This document shows, piece by piece, positions 24,441-34,854 of a DNA stretch of 64,000 nt. Position numbers and translations under genes: made by a program. A model generated the notes under the pieces. It was not told the origin of the DNA and ran no database searches. It saw only the letters and a list, made by a program, of their open reading frames with translations. Source of the stretch: Eleginops maclovinus (taxonomy: Eukaryota > Chordata > Actinopteri > Perciformes > Eleginopidae); contig NC_086352.1 in assembly GCF_036324505.1 (NCBI RefSeq), positions 32,583,858 to 32,647,857 on the forward strand, given 5' to 3'. Every line of letters begins with the position of its first letter. Within the stretch, counting starts at the first letter, position 1.

Positions 24441-25400
24441 GGCCCTCATGCTGTCCAAAAGGAGCAATGCTTTTTTTTGGCAAAAGAATCCTCCAGGTCG
24501 CTTCCCATAGCACTCTTGTAGCCACTGCTTCATTACGCTTTCCATCATCCACCCTTTCTTGTTGACTTTAACAGAGATGCCGCTCGGGATCTCTTCTCTT
24601 GGCATAGTCATCCGCTTAAAAATCACCATTGGCGGAAGTTTTAACCCGGATGCTGTGCAGCCCAGAACACAAGTGAAATTCGTACTCTTGCTTGTTAACA
24701 GTCTTAGTGAGAGGCAGGTCAAACGTCAAAGGCACTTCATCCATATTTATGATCTCGTCCGGTCCGATGGAATATTCGTTTATCTTCCTTAGTGTGAATT
24801 TGCGGAAGTTTGTTATTTTTTCCGCATAGTCGGGAGGGAGTTGCTGACACACAGTTGTCCGCGCCCTGATGGACAGTCCTGTTCGTTTCATAAATCTGTG
24901 ACACCAGGATGGTCCACCTCTGAAATTTTCTATCTTCATTTCGGTGGCGACTGTTTTGGCTTTCAGTCGGATCTGCACAGTTGAAACACCTCGCCCGTTT
25001 GCTCTCTGTGTGTTCACCAAGTCTTCAATAAAGTCTTCAATAAAGTCTTCAAGTTTGGGCCATCTGCTTTTATTACCTCTGAAAGCTTTTTTCGTCTTTT
25101 TGGACTGAGCCAGTTCTTCATGCTGGCGTCTCCAACGTCTCACCATTGATTTGTTTATACCAAGGGTACGTGCAGCAGCTCTATTTCCCTCGTTGAGAGC
25201 CAAATCGACTGCCTTTAATTTAAAAGCTGCATCATATGCATTTCTTTGTTTGCCATGATGAGGGTTTGTGAATGAAAGCTTCCTTTGCTCCTGTAATACT
25301 CGTCTTGCTCTGGCTAATCTAGTCTCTTTTTCGCGCTAATTCGTATGGCACTACTTTGCCTGGCGGACGGACATGCCCTTCCGCCAGGCAAAGTAGTGCC
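24436..25400 (-). pseudogene. pogo/Tigger-like transposase, truncated and frameshifted
   Basis: The minus-strand frame contains an N-terminal helix-turn-helix block (ALNEGNRAAARTLGINKSMV, then RRWRRQHEEL) and a CENP-B-like region (GGPSWCHRFMKRTGLSIRAR). The first catalytic aspartate lies in IINMDEVPLTFD. The second part, in another frame from about 24695, carries CVLGCTASGLKLPPMVIF and the second aspartate in LLLLDSMRAH. This is the DDE_1 layout of pogo/Tigger/JRK-type transposases. Defects are a frameshift near 25330, a duplicated IEDFIED segment near 25020-25050, a deletion with frame change near 24695, and loss of everything after DSMRAH at 24436, where the GC-rich minisatellite begins. 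It cannot encode an active enzyme. The 5' terminal repeat is probably at 25470-25546. Confidence 0.8.
25347..25400. repeat. Perfect 20-bp hairpin at the pogo-like 5' end
   Basis: GGCACTACTTTGCCTGGCGG (25347-25366) is followed after 14 bases by its exact reverse complement (25381-25400). One arm overlaps what reads as the N-terminal coding segment (PPGKVVPYELA on the minus strand), so the other arm is an inverted duplication of coding sequence. Confidence 0.9.
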
Positions 25401-25477
25401 GTACAACAGCAGAACAAACCAAAACAAAACCTCTTACGATATCACAAAAATCATGAAAAATCCATAGAAAAGCCGCA

Positions 25478-25546
25478 CCGGACTATAAGCCGCCGGGTTC
25501 AAAGCTTGTGCAAAAAGTAGCGGCTTATAGTCCGGAAATTACGGTA
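25478..25546. repeat. Subterminal inverted repeat of the pogo-like element
   Basis: CCGGACTATAAGCCGC (25478-25493) and GCGGCTTATAGTCCGG (25520-25535) are perfect 16-bp inverted copies, followed by aaattacggta. I recall tccggactataagccgct as a recurrent terminus of fish repeats. Here it sits upstream of the transposase and probably marks its 5' end, with TA at 25545-25546 as a likely target base pair. Confidence 0.6.
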
Positions 25547-25554
25547 TTTATTTA

Positions 25555-27225
25555 CAGTCGGAGGTAAAGCCGTGTGTTTACTTTGCGGGGAGCAGATCGC
25601 CGTGTTTAAGGACTACAATTTGAGTCGGCATTACGAGATGAAACAAGCGGAGAAATACAAAAACTTGACTGATGCTGAAAGGGCGCAGACATCGAAAGCT
25701 TTGCTAGCTAAGCTGCAAAAGCAGTAAGGCTTTTTTTACCAAGCTTCACACATTCAGGGATGCAGCAACCAAGACCAGCTTTGTGATATCCCAAAAAATT
25801 GCTAAAAACAGTAAGCCATTCTCGGAGGGGGAGTTTGTCAAAGAGTGCTTGGTGGACTCTGCAGCACTAATATGCCCTGAAAAAAAAGAAGCATTTGAGC
25901 AAGTTCCGCTGTCCAGGCGAACCGTGACGAGAAGGATCGAAGACATTGCGGTGATCTGGAGCTTCAGCTGCAACATGAATGGCAAGTTTTGACTTTATCT
26001 CCTTGGCTTTGGACGAGAGCTGTGATGTCCGCGACACAGCCCAGTTACTCGTATTTGTCCGTGGGATAACGCCAGACTTCAAGATTACGGAGGAGCTGGC
26101 AGCAATGCGGTCGATGAAACGGACGACGACAGGGAGCGATCTGTTCACGGAGGTAAATGTGTGCATGGACACGCTGGGACTGAAATGGGACAGACTGGCA
26201 GGTGTCACAACAGACGGTTGTCCAAATCATACAAGTAAAAATGTTGGACTTTTGAAACGTATGCAAGATAAAGTGACTGAAATCAATGCAGATAAGAAAT
26301 TGGTATTTTTGCATTGTATTATACACCAACATGTGTTGTGCAAGTCAGTGCTAAAAAATGACCATATTATTGATGTTGTTACTAAAATAGTAAACTTCAT
26401 TAGGGCACAAGCATTGAATCATGGACAGTTTGTCACACTTTTGGAGGAGCATGAGACTGAGCATAGTGACATCGGCTACCACACAGCTGTCAGATGGCTC
26501 AGCCTTGGCAAAGTGCTAAAAAGAGTTTGGGACCTGAAAGCAGAGATTTGAGAGTTTTGTGAGAAGAAAGGACATCCCAGAGCTCTCAGATGAGGAGTGG
26601 ATGGCAAATTTTGCATTTGCTATTGATGTGACTGCACTGATGAATGAACTGAACACCACACTGCAAGGCTAGGGCCTTTTTGTTCATGAAATGCACAGCC
26701 TGTTGAAGGCTTTCATGAGAAAGAAGCAGTTTCTTTCAAGCCAACTGGAGAGCAACACTCTCACTCACATGCAAACCCTGAAAGAAGTCACACCATCAGC
26801 TGATCACCTCCGCGGGTACTCATCCATGTTAGGAGCATTGCATGGTGAGTTTTCAAGGCGATTTGAAGATCTCCGAACAATCGAGGATGAAATGCTCATG
26901 ACTTCCTGCAGTGTGGATAATGCACCCAGTGATGTTTAGCTGGAACTCATTGACCTGCAGTCTGATACAGTACTGGCAGAGCATTTTAAGTCAGGATCTC
27001 TGCTGGATTTCTACTCTTCTCTCAAGGAGGAGAACTTTACAAACATGAGGAGACATGCTCAGAAGATGTTGGTTCTTTTTGGCTCTACCTCCAAAAACAT
27101 TTTTGATGATGAAGTTTACGAAATCCAGGTATAGATCCTCTCTCACTGATGATCATCTGTCAGCTGTGCTTCACATCTCCACCTCAGACATCCAACCTGA
27201 CTTCGATGCACTCGTTTAAGCCCAG
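25555..27225 (+). pseudogene. hAT transposase pseudogene, GTF2IRD2/ZBED type
   Basis: The order of domains is that of a BED-finger hAT transposase. A BED-like finger (VCLLCGEQIAVFKDYNLSRH) lies at 25578-25640. The linker follows, with EGEFVKECLVDSAALICPEK. The catalytic core (LALDESCDVRDTAQLLVF, TTDGCPNHTSKNVGLLKRMQ, LHCIIHQHVLCKSVL, IGYHTAVRWLSLGKVL) lies at 25979-26551. The C-terminal dimerisation region (FKSGSLLDFYSSLKEENF, MLVLFGST, then YRSSLTDDHLSAV and DFDAL) ends near 27219. It is broken by a stop near 25725, frameshifts near 25735, 25975 and 26550, a stop near 26670, another after SDV at 26937, and a scrambled segment at 27095-27140 where the conserved E-F-S motif should be. No function remains. 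Confidence 0.85.
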
Positions 27226-27818
27226 TAGACTATATTTCTCTCACTGAACAAGAAAAAAAAACGTAAAAACACCAAATGAGGTGGTTAGACTACAAATGTA
27301 GGCATGTAAAGTTACCAACTAGCAGTCAACTGGGGCACTTTCTTTCTGTCCTTTTTCTCAAAGTCACAGCTCAGTGATGTTCAGTGACGGTTCAATATGA
27401 TGTATCTTGCTGAATGTTTGGAGCACAAAGACAATGTTGTGATGTCTTTAGAATGCTAAGAACCTTTACACAACTTTCCAACAGTATATGAAACTCAAAA
27501 TGTGTTTTGTAGTGAATGTGACTGAAAAGGTTTACTAATATGAGTCACAAAGGGTGACAAACATTTACATTGTGTCTACCATGGTTTTGGGAAATTTGAT
27601 TGACTAAATGACATTTGTTTTAAGGCAACCTCACTTTTTCATTGCTTAACTATAACATATTCTCTTACCAGCTTGTCAAAAACAATGTTATTTACTGTTT
27701 TTTGATAAAGAAATACAATTAATATTAAGCAGAATTGAGTTCAGCCTTTTGGCCAGGCCCTCCACAATATGTTTTGTTTCTCATGTGGCCCCATGGAAAA
27801 AATAATTGCCCACCCCTG
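27226..27818 (+). mobile_element. 3' non-coding part and terminus of the hAT
   Basis: This follows the transposase pseudogene and ends at 27818 with taattgcccacccctg. Its reverse complement, CAGGGGTGGGCAATTA, is a classical hAT/Charlie-type terminal repeat. The next eight bases, ctttaaag, would be the target duplication. I could not find the left terminus or its duplication. The left end may have been lost at the junction with the pogo-like element. Confidence 0.65.
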
Positions 27819-27984
27819 CTTTAAAGCAATCTTAAATTTGATCTCAGTCACACACCAAAAGGTTCCTGACTGTGTCTTGCATGTTTGTGATGCTGTTGCT
27901 GTTAAACATATGTCCACAGACAGAAATATAGACAGAATGACAGTCAAAGTGTTGTTGTTCCTGTTACAGTAGAGACTGAATGAT

Positions 27985-28203
27985 TTAACCCTCCTGTCGT
28001 GTTGGGGTCACATCTGACTCATTTACTACTTTCATCAATTATAAATATTGTGTTTTTTTACATTTACAATAGTCTGAAACATTGTTTACAGCTTTAAAAG
28101 GTTTCAAATACAATTGTGTTGATTTACATTTTTTGTGTAAGAGCAGTTACAACAGGCTGAAGCACCAGGTAAGGGAGAGAAGCAAATACAACAGAAGGGT
28201 TAA
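27985..28203. mobile_element. TTAA-flanked MITE
   Basis: TTAA at 27985-27988 and 28200-28203 flanks 27989-28199. The ends are CCCTCCTGTCGTGTT and, reversed, CCCTTCTGTTGTATT, so they are inverted repeats. The TTAACCCTCCTGT terminus and TTAA duplication are typical of Kolobok/piggyBac-type non-autonomous elements in fish. No coding sequence is present. Confidence 0.8.
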
Positions 28204-29991
28204 AACATCACCCTGTTTGTTGTAGCTATAACTTATTTTGGGGAATTATTTCTGTGATCCATAGCAACATTATGTAGTCCTAGGAAAAGGCCCACACCAG
28301 CAGAAGTTACCCTCCCTGATCCCTCCATCTCATCACACCTTCACCTTTTCCTCCACCAGCAGAGCAATGTGCCGGCCTGCTGCCCCCAAACGGCACTCCA
28401 GATACAACGCTTTATCTCCACACATTAACATGATAGAAAATATAAACACTAGTACCTTATCTTGCCTACACGTTATAAAGAGTATTCATCATGAAGCACA
28501 TTTACTATTTATCATGTCAGTGGGAATAGATGGTGCAGGCCCAATCCCATTTACCTGTACCGTGGTCAGTTCAAGTCCTGTTGTATTGTCCACATCTTAA
28601 ATATATATAAATACTGTATAAAAATCTCATACATTTTTTTTTTACCTTACAACCCTTCCCCTCTTTGTCTTGCCATCTACGATCTGAAATTAACTTGCAC
28701 TCCAAAGCCTGTGACTTAATAGGAAAGGAAATATAAAGAAATATAAAAAAAAAAGACCTCTTTGGGATTGGGGAGATTTACAATATGTATTAAGTGAGTG
28801 TGAAGCTGTGATGTGCAGACTGATAAATGTGCACGAATTACTCAATTCTTTCTCTTTTAATAATTCTGTCATCTGTGCTCGCCATTTGACCACTACACCA
28901 TTGAAGTCATTTTTTGCGGAAACAGGTAATATCATCAGTCATTATAATCATTTAATACATCTCTTTCTCCTCCGTGCTCTTACTTTTGGTTCCTAAGCTG
29001 CTGCCAAATCGTGTAAATAGCACTTCTTTTCGTTGAAATCCATTTCAGAGGCGGGAAAGGAAATGTGGCTGCTTGCCATGTAGAACTATATGGGTCAGAT
29101 ACGGGTGGTATTGGACTGTGTACAAAGCTTGTGGGGAGTTTTACAAATTGGCCATGTGAGTGTCATTAATTCACTTTGTCTAGTTGTTTCAACCCGTGAT
29201 TCATTGGTCTGTGTGCTACAAAGTTTATAATGCACTGTCTACATCTGCCGTTTGAAAAAAAATGTGATCATAAACAGTTAAAAGATCTAAAGCAAGGCAG
29301 TGAATTCAGATGTGTTCCTCTATGTATCTGCAATGCTTTAAATTGTTTAATGCTATGTTGTTTTGCAAACCATATAAAAATAAGTTTGATAGTCTACATA
29401 AACATATTGTCATGAATTTTTTCATCAGGTGTAACTTTTCAATAGCCAAGCTTACAATGTTGTTCTGCTTGTAGTCCAAGAAATTATTCAGTGATGAAGG
29501 GCACATCCCACTCTCCTTATTTATTATTAATGAAGCAATACCTAATCTCTGTTATGTACGTAAATATATTTGATACAACATTTATAAGTTATGGTCAGGG
29601 TGTTGTATAAACCGGGTAACAGGGGCGCTGCGCCCTCTTGCTGTCGGCATGCGCCCTCATACTAAAATGCAGATTGTCCCCCGTAAAATGTTGTGCCAGA
29701 AAACCATATTTCTGTTCGTCACAAACTGTAAAATTACTCCAAGAATATAAAAATGGTGTCAAATAGACTGTCAGACTGCAGAGAAAGCTTTGTTTTTACG
29801 GATTTATGTGTTGTTGTTGGTCAGCAGCTTTAAGTCATGAAGAAACTATTATTTTCCGCTTCGCTCTAATGCAGTATTTTTCACTGGAAAGTGGGTGGGG
29901 CCGTCATTTTGTCCGAAAAAGTGACATTAGTGTTGCTCTCAAAAGATTCAAAGGCTATATTGTCTATTCATTCATCTATTGCCCTCATAGT
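28204..29991. other. Gene-free stretch
   Basis: No exon or RNA gene found. Positions 28790-29000 look unique and could be conserved non-coding DNA (gcacgaattactcaattctt, cagtcattataatcatttaa). The stretch 29600-29900 precedes the LTR retrotransposon and may be an older repeat, but I cannot classify it. Confidence 0.4.
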
Positions 29992-29996
29992 ATATA

Positions 29997-30305
29997 TGTG
30001 GCAGCCGGGTGTGGTTAGAGCGCCGGCTGCTGGGGTGAGGGGAGTGGCTCGGCCGGAGACCAGACAGCTGATCGGAATCAGGTAATCAGGCGTTTAATAT
30101 AAGGCATGTTGGTAACCTGGTTCTGATCTGTCTTGCAGTAGGCTGGGTCCTGGGAAGACGACACACCCCGTCCTGGCCTTCCCCGCTCGGAAAGTACCGC
30201 GGAGCTGCCTGTTGTGGGCCCTATTCTCAACCAATAAACGCATTGTTTTTGCCCAACGCCGAACGCTTCCGTCTCTTACCTGTTACCTGAGCCATCCCGC
30301 TCACA
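29997..30305 (+). repeat. 5' LTR, 309 bp
   Basis: The LTR begins tgtggcagccggg and ends ccgctcaca. It contains a polyadenylation signal aataaa near 30232. I compared it with the 3' LTR base by base and saw no difference, which points to a recent insertion. It lies directly after the ATATA target copy. Confidence 0.93.
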
Positions 30306-30306
30306 G

Positions 30307-30324
30307 TGGCGCCTGAACAGGGAC
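30307..30324 (+). other. Primer-binding site, tRNA-Lys type
   Basis: tggcgcctgaacagggac starts two bases after the LTR end. It differs at one position from the complement of the 3' end of tRNA-Lys3 (tggcgcccgaacagggac), so lysine tRNA is the likely primer. Confidence 0.85.
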
Positions 30325-30337
30325 GTGAACCCCTCAG

Positions 30338-33300
30338 ATGACGGAAGGAGAAAGCCCGCTGGGCCAGGCCCTCCAGCGTCTCGCCCTCATGCAGGAGAGC
30401 ACAACGGCCCTACAACGGCAGCAGAGCGAGGCTCTCCTCGTAATCGCCTCCAGCCAGCGGGAGGACCGTGCTCTCCTGCGGGAGCTGCTGCAGCGTCCGG
30501 CCGCCCGGGAGGCCGAGCCGGTGACCAACCCCGCCCGGCCGCCGCAGATTGCCCTCCAGAAGATGTCAGCCGACGACGACCCAGAGGCTTATCTGGACAT
30601 ATTCGAGGGCACTGCGGCGGCGTGCGGGTGGCCGGAGGAGGAGTGGGCTGTGCGGCTTCTTCCCCTGCTGGCCGGGGCAGCGCAGCTAGCCGCCCACAGC
30701 CTGCCAGCGTCCGATCGACATGAGTACAAGCAGTTGCGGAGGGCCATCCTGGACCGGCTCGGCAGCACACCAGAGGGACACCGCCGCCGGTTCAGGGCCC
30801 TTCCCTTCGAGGACGCTGGCCGCCCCTTCTCCTACGCGAAGCAGCTCCTCGATGCGGCGAGGCGCTGGCTTCAGCCGGGGATGCGCTCCGCCGAGGACGT
30901 CATGGAGCAGGTGGCACTGGAGCAGTTTGTCGCCGGGCTGCCATCGTCAACGGCGAATTGGGTCCAGTGTCACCGCCCTGCCAGCCTGGAGGCAGCCGTC
31001 GTCCTCGCGGAGGACCACCTTTCGCTTCCCCGGCGGAGCATGAAGGAGGAGCCCCGACAACCTGTCGTCCCCGCGGACCGACCCGTTCCAGCCCCAAGGA
31101 GGAGGTTCCCGACAGCAGCCGCTGCACCGCGTTCCCCTCAACCCACGACCCGGCCCCTTCCCACCCAAGCCCTACCTCATCTCTCTCTCTCTCTCTCTCC
31201 CCAGGATCCAGCCTCCGCCTCTGGTCGTCCGGCACCACGGGGGGCTCCTCAGGCGCCAGGGCAGGAGTGCTGGCGGTGCGGGCAGCCCGGCCACTTCCGG
31301 CGGGAGTGTCCCATGATGGAGGTCGGACAGTTGGTCCGGGTTGCGGGACCGCCAGTTGCCTCCCCCGGTTTAGAAGGGACGTACCGTATACCGGTATGTA
31401 TACAGGGGGGTACCCACCAGGCTCTGATGGACACGGGCTGTAATCAGACGATGATCCATCAGCGCTTGGTTCGGCCGGGGGCATTGGTGGAAGCATCGTG
31501 GGTGAAGGTGAGGTGTGTGCATGGGGATATTCACCAGTACCCGGAGGTGACTCTGGAAATATCTTTTAGGGGAAAAAAGCATAGAGTCAGGGCTGGAGTT
31601 AGTACTCGCCTCACGCACCCTCTGATCTTGGGAACAAATTGGCCGGGGTTTGCTAAGCTAGCGAGGGCTATGGGGGTGCGTTCACGGGAGTCAGGGAAAT
31701 GTGAGTGGTGTGCTGTGTTTAGTGGCGAAGCGGCTGACGGCGACGAAGGGGGAACAGACACGGAGGGGGCCGGGGAGGTCCCTCTACCACCGGAGGGTGC
31801 CGGGGAGGCCCCTCTGCCCCCGCCGGTGTTCCCGGTTGAGGATTTCCCCCTCGAACAGTCTAGGGACGGGACCCTTCAGCACGCTTTCGATCAGGTGGTG
31901 AGTATTGATGGCTCCCAGCTCCACCCAAACACAGCACTCGCACACCCCCACTTTGTTGTTATTAGGGACAGGCTGTATCGTGTGAGCCGTGACACACAGA
32001 CAGGAGAGATCAATACCCAGTTGTTGGTACCACAAAGCCGTCGGGAAATGATTTTCCAGGCGGCTCATCACAACCCCATGTCAGGTCACCTAGGGTACGA
32101 TAAGACACTACACCGGATCATGGCCCGATTTTATTGGCCGGGCATTCGCGCGGATGTGAAGCGGTGGTGTGCATCCTGCAGCGAATGTCAGCTGGTTAAT
32201 CCGCCGGCCACCCCAAAAGCGCCTCTGCGCCCACTCCCATTAATTGAGGTGCCTTTTGAGAGAGTTGGTATGGACCTCATCGGGCCATTAGACCGGAGTG
32301 CACGGGGATATCGCTTTGTACTCGTCCTAGTGGATTATGCAACACGATATCCCGAGGCAGTGCCGTTGCGCAATATCTCTGCAAAGAGCGTTGCACAGGC
32401 ACTGTTTCATATAATCTCCCGAGTCGGGATCCCGAAAGAGATCCTGACTGACCAGGGCACGTCATTTATGTCACGCACACTACGCGAGCTGTATGAACTG
32501 TTGGGCGTCCGCTCGATCCGGACTAGTGTTTACCATCCACAGACCGATGGCCTGGTGGAGCGGTTTAACAAAACGCTAAAGAACATGGTTCGTAAGTTCG
32601 TTCACGAGGATAGCCGTAATTGGGATAAATGGCTAGACCCTCTGTTGTTTGCAGTGCGGGAGGTGCCTCAGTCCTCCACGGGATTTTCTCCCTTTGAACT
32701 GCTGTTTGGCAGGAAGCCACGGGGTGTTTTGGACCTATTTAAAGAAAACTGGGAGGAGGGTCCGAGCACAAGTAAAAACGAAATTCAGTACGTTATGGAC
32801 CTGCGAGCAAAACTCCATTCACTGGGGCAGTTATCACGGGAGAATTTGCTGCAGGCTCAGGAACGTCAGCAGCGCCTGTACAACAGAGGGTCGAAACTGA
32901 GACAATTTTCACCGGGAGATAAAGTACTTGTGTTACTCCCAACTTCCAGCTCCAAATTACTCGCCAAGTGGCAAGGGCCCTTCGTGGTCACACGACGAGT
33001 GGGGGACGTAGATTATGAGCTGGTGCGTTCTGACAGGGGGGGAGCAACACAGATCTACCACGTAAACCTCCTTAAAACATGGAGGGAAGTGGCGTCTGCT
33101 TCTCTGGCCACCACGGTGATAGAGAGAGATGAGTTGGGACCGGAGGTCATTATTAACACCGAATTAGCCCCGGTCTGTTGCGGCGACCATCTCTCACCCG
33201 GTCAGGTGGCAGACGTTGCCGCGTTGCAAGGGCGGTTTGCCGACGTGTTCTCCCCGCTGCCAGGGCGTACCTCTCTCATAAACCACCGCATAGAAACGCC

Positions 33301-33810
33301 CCCGGGCGTGGCCAATCGTTCACGGCCCTATCGGCTGCCTGAACACAAGAGGAAAATTGTTCAGGCGGAGCTTCAGGCTATGCTAGAGATGGGAGTAATA
33401 GAAGAGTCCACCAGTGACTGGTGTTGCCCTGTCGTGCTGGTACATAAGCCGGACGGGTCAATCCGGTTCTGTGTGGACTACCGCAGGGTTAACGAGGTGT
33501 CCAAATTCGATGCTTATCCAATGCCCCGGGTCGACGAACTCCTGGACCGGCTAGGCACTGCTCGTTTTTATACGACACTGGATTTAACCAAGGGCTACTG
33601 GCAGATTCCCCTTTCTCCAGAGTCGAAGGAAAAAACGGCCTTCTCCACTCCGTACGGTTTGTACCAGTTTGTCACACTTCCTTTCGGGTTGTTCGGGGCT
33701 CCAGCCACCTTCCAACGGCTCATGGACCGAGTGCTGCGTCCCCACTCTGCATATGCTGCTGCTTACTTGGATGATGTCATCATCCACAGTGAGACATGGG
33801 GGCAGCATAT
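30338..33810 (+). CDS. Gag-pol of the Gmr1-like element, 5' part (broken in RT)
   Basis: This single frame starts at ATG 30338, 13 bases after the primer-binding site. Domains in order: a capsid region at residues about 140-230 with a SCAN-like pattern (HRRRFRALPFEDAG, ARRWLQPGMRSAEDVMEQVA, LEQFVAGLP, EAAVVLAEDHL), and a CCHC zinc knuckle CWRCGQPGHFRREC at 311-324. The aspartic protease centre MDTGCNQTMI is near 365. Integrase has an HHCC finger at 576-614, catalytic D646, D705 and E741 (D-x58-D-x35-E), and a GPF module (KWQGPFVV). Reverse transcriptase follows, with FCVDYRRVN, LPFGLFGAP and YLDD at 1143-1146. A (CT)n tract inside gag encodes LSLSLS. The frame is cut at 33810 by the DNA transposon and closes 16 bases inside it. 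Gag and pol appear to be translated as one polyprotein with no frameshift. Confidence 0.9.
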
Positions 33811-34064
33811 CGTCGCTGTCCGATGAAACTCACGTACATCCAAAACGGTTACTTTTCAGGAAATGAAAAAAACACCCTAATTTCAAAGCAGTTAAACGTA
33901 GCGTTGTCATACTTGGTATGTCATCTTTAATTATAATCGTAATATTGACAGTGTGAAGGTATAGTTCACATTTTACCAAAATCTAGTTTAAATGGATATA
34001 CGTGCATATTTTACAGTAACGGTGGTCGATACGCGTTCTTCCGATCATGAATGGGCAAGTCGCG

Positions 34065-34173
34065 TTTCATACTGACAGATGAATAGGCTACACTAAGTTT
34101 ATTAAATAGCCTACGTCCAACCTAAGGCTATTTAATAAACTGAGCATAGCCTATTTATCTTGTCAGTATGAAA
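34065..34173. repeat. Long imperfect hairpin in the transposon's 3' region
   Basis: Arms 34065-34112 and 34125-34173 are inverted copies with few mismatches (left tttcatactgacagatgaat, right tcttgtcagtatgaaa reversed), around a 12-base centre. The arms also contain the inverted pair agtttattaaatagcc and ggctatttaataaact. It lies downstream of the transposase gene and could be a small foldback insert or a structural subterminal motif. Confidence 0.8.
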
Positions 34174-34270
34174 ATCAGTGAACTGATTCATTGTCCCTTC
34201 ATAATTATGTCTCCTGCTAACTATGGGATAATGAATCAGTACGCTAACAAGCTAGACAGAGGTTGTAACG

Positions 34271-34308
34271 AGACCTACCGTGCCAAAAAAACGAATTACG
34301 GTAGGTCT
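34271..34308. repeat. Small perfect hairpin
   Basis: AGACCTACCGT (34271-34281) and ACGGTAGGTCT (34298-34308) are exact inverted copies separated by 16 bases. They lie in the non-coding 3' part of the DNA transposon. Confidence 0.85.
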
Positions 34309-34854
34309 AACGTCACTCCTCCACTCCTAGACCTACGTCTCAGGCGACAAGGGGAAAACTTTTTCTAGCGATAAAGTTAGGCCTACTGTAAAGGAAAGCT
34401 ATTGTCTCACCAGGCTATCATCAAAATGATATTTATTTGGCACTGTATTGCAGAAAAGAAAATGAAAAATGAAGCTGCCATTTCACTAAACTCCAGTTAG
34501 CCCGTTCCTGTTTATTCCCTTTTCTTCTTCAGGTGATTCAAGCACGACTAATTAGGCTCACTACTGCTACTACAGGTGGAATTATAAAATAGCAACTTGC
34601 CTAAATGCAAGATTTTAATCATGTCTTTCCTGTCAGATTAGCAGATAGGAATTCCAAGAGTTCAACAGATAAAACCAAGTCATTTGAAACATGCACATAA
34701 ACAATAACTTGTTCTATTTATTAACATTTCATTAATCAATAACACATTTATCTAGGTAGTCAGAAAAACCACACTTGCTTTTATCAATAAATAAATAAAT
34801 ACATAAATAACGTTCAATAGTGGTGTGTATGTTAATTGTTTGTTGAGCTGACCA

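Noticed and set aside
23756..24565. RGG-rich 269-residue protein on plus
   Set aside because: It arises from the GC-rich minisatellite, which is also open on the minus strand in several frames. Unit lengths divisible by three explain it.
30325..30723. Alternative frame overlapping the start of gag
   Set aside because: It is GC-rich shadow coding. The frame at 30338 carries all recognisable gag and pol domains.
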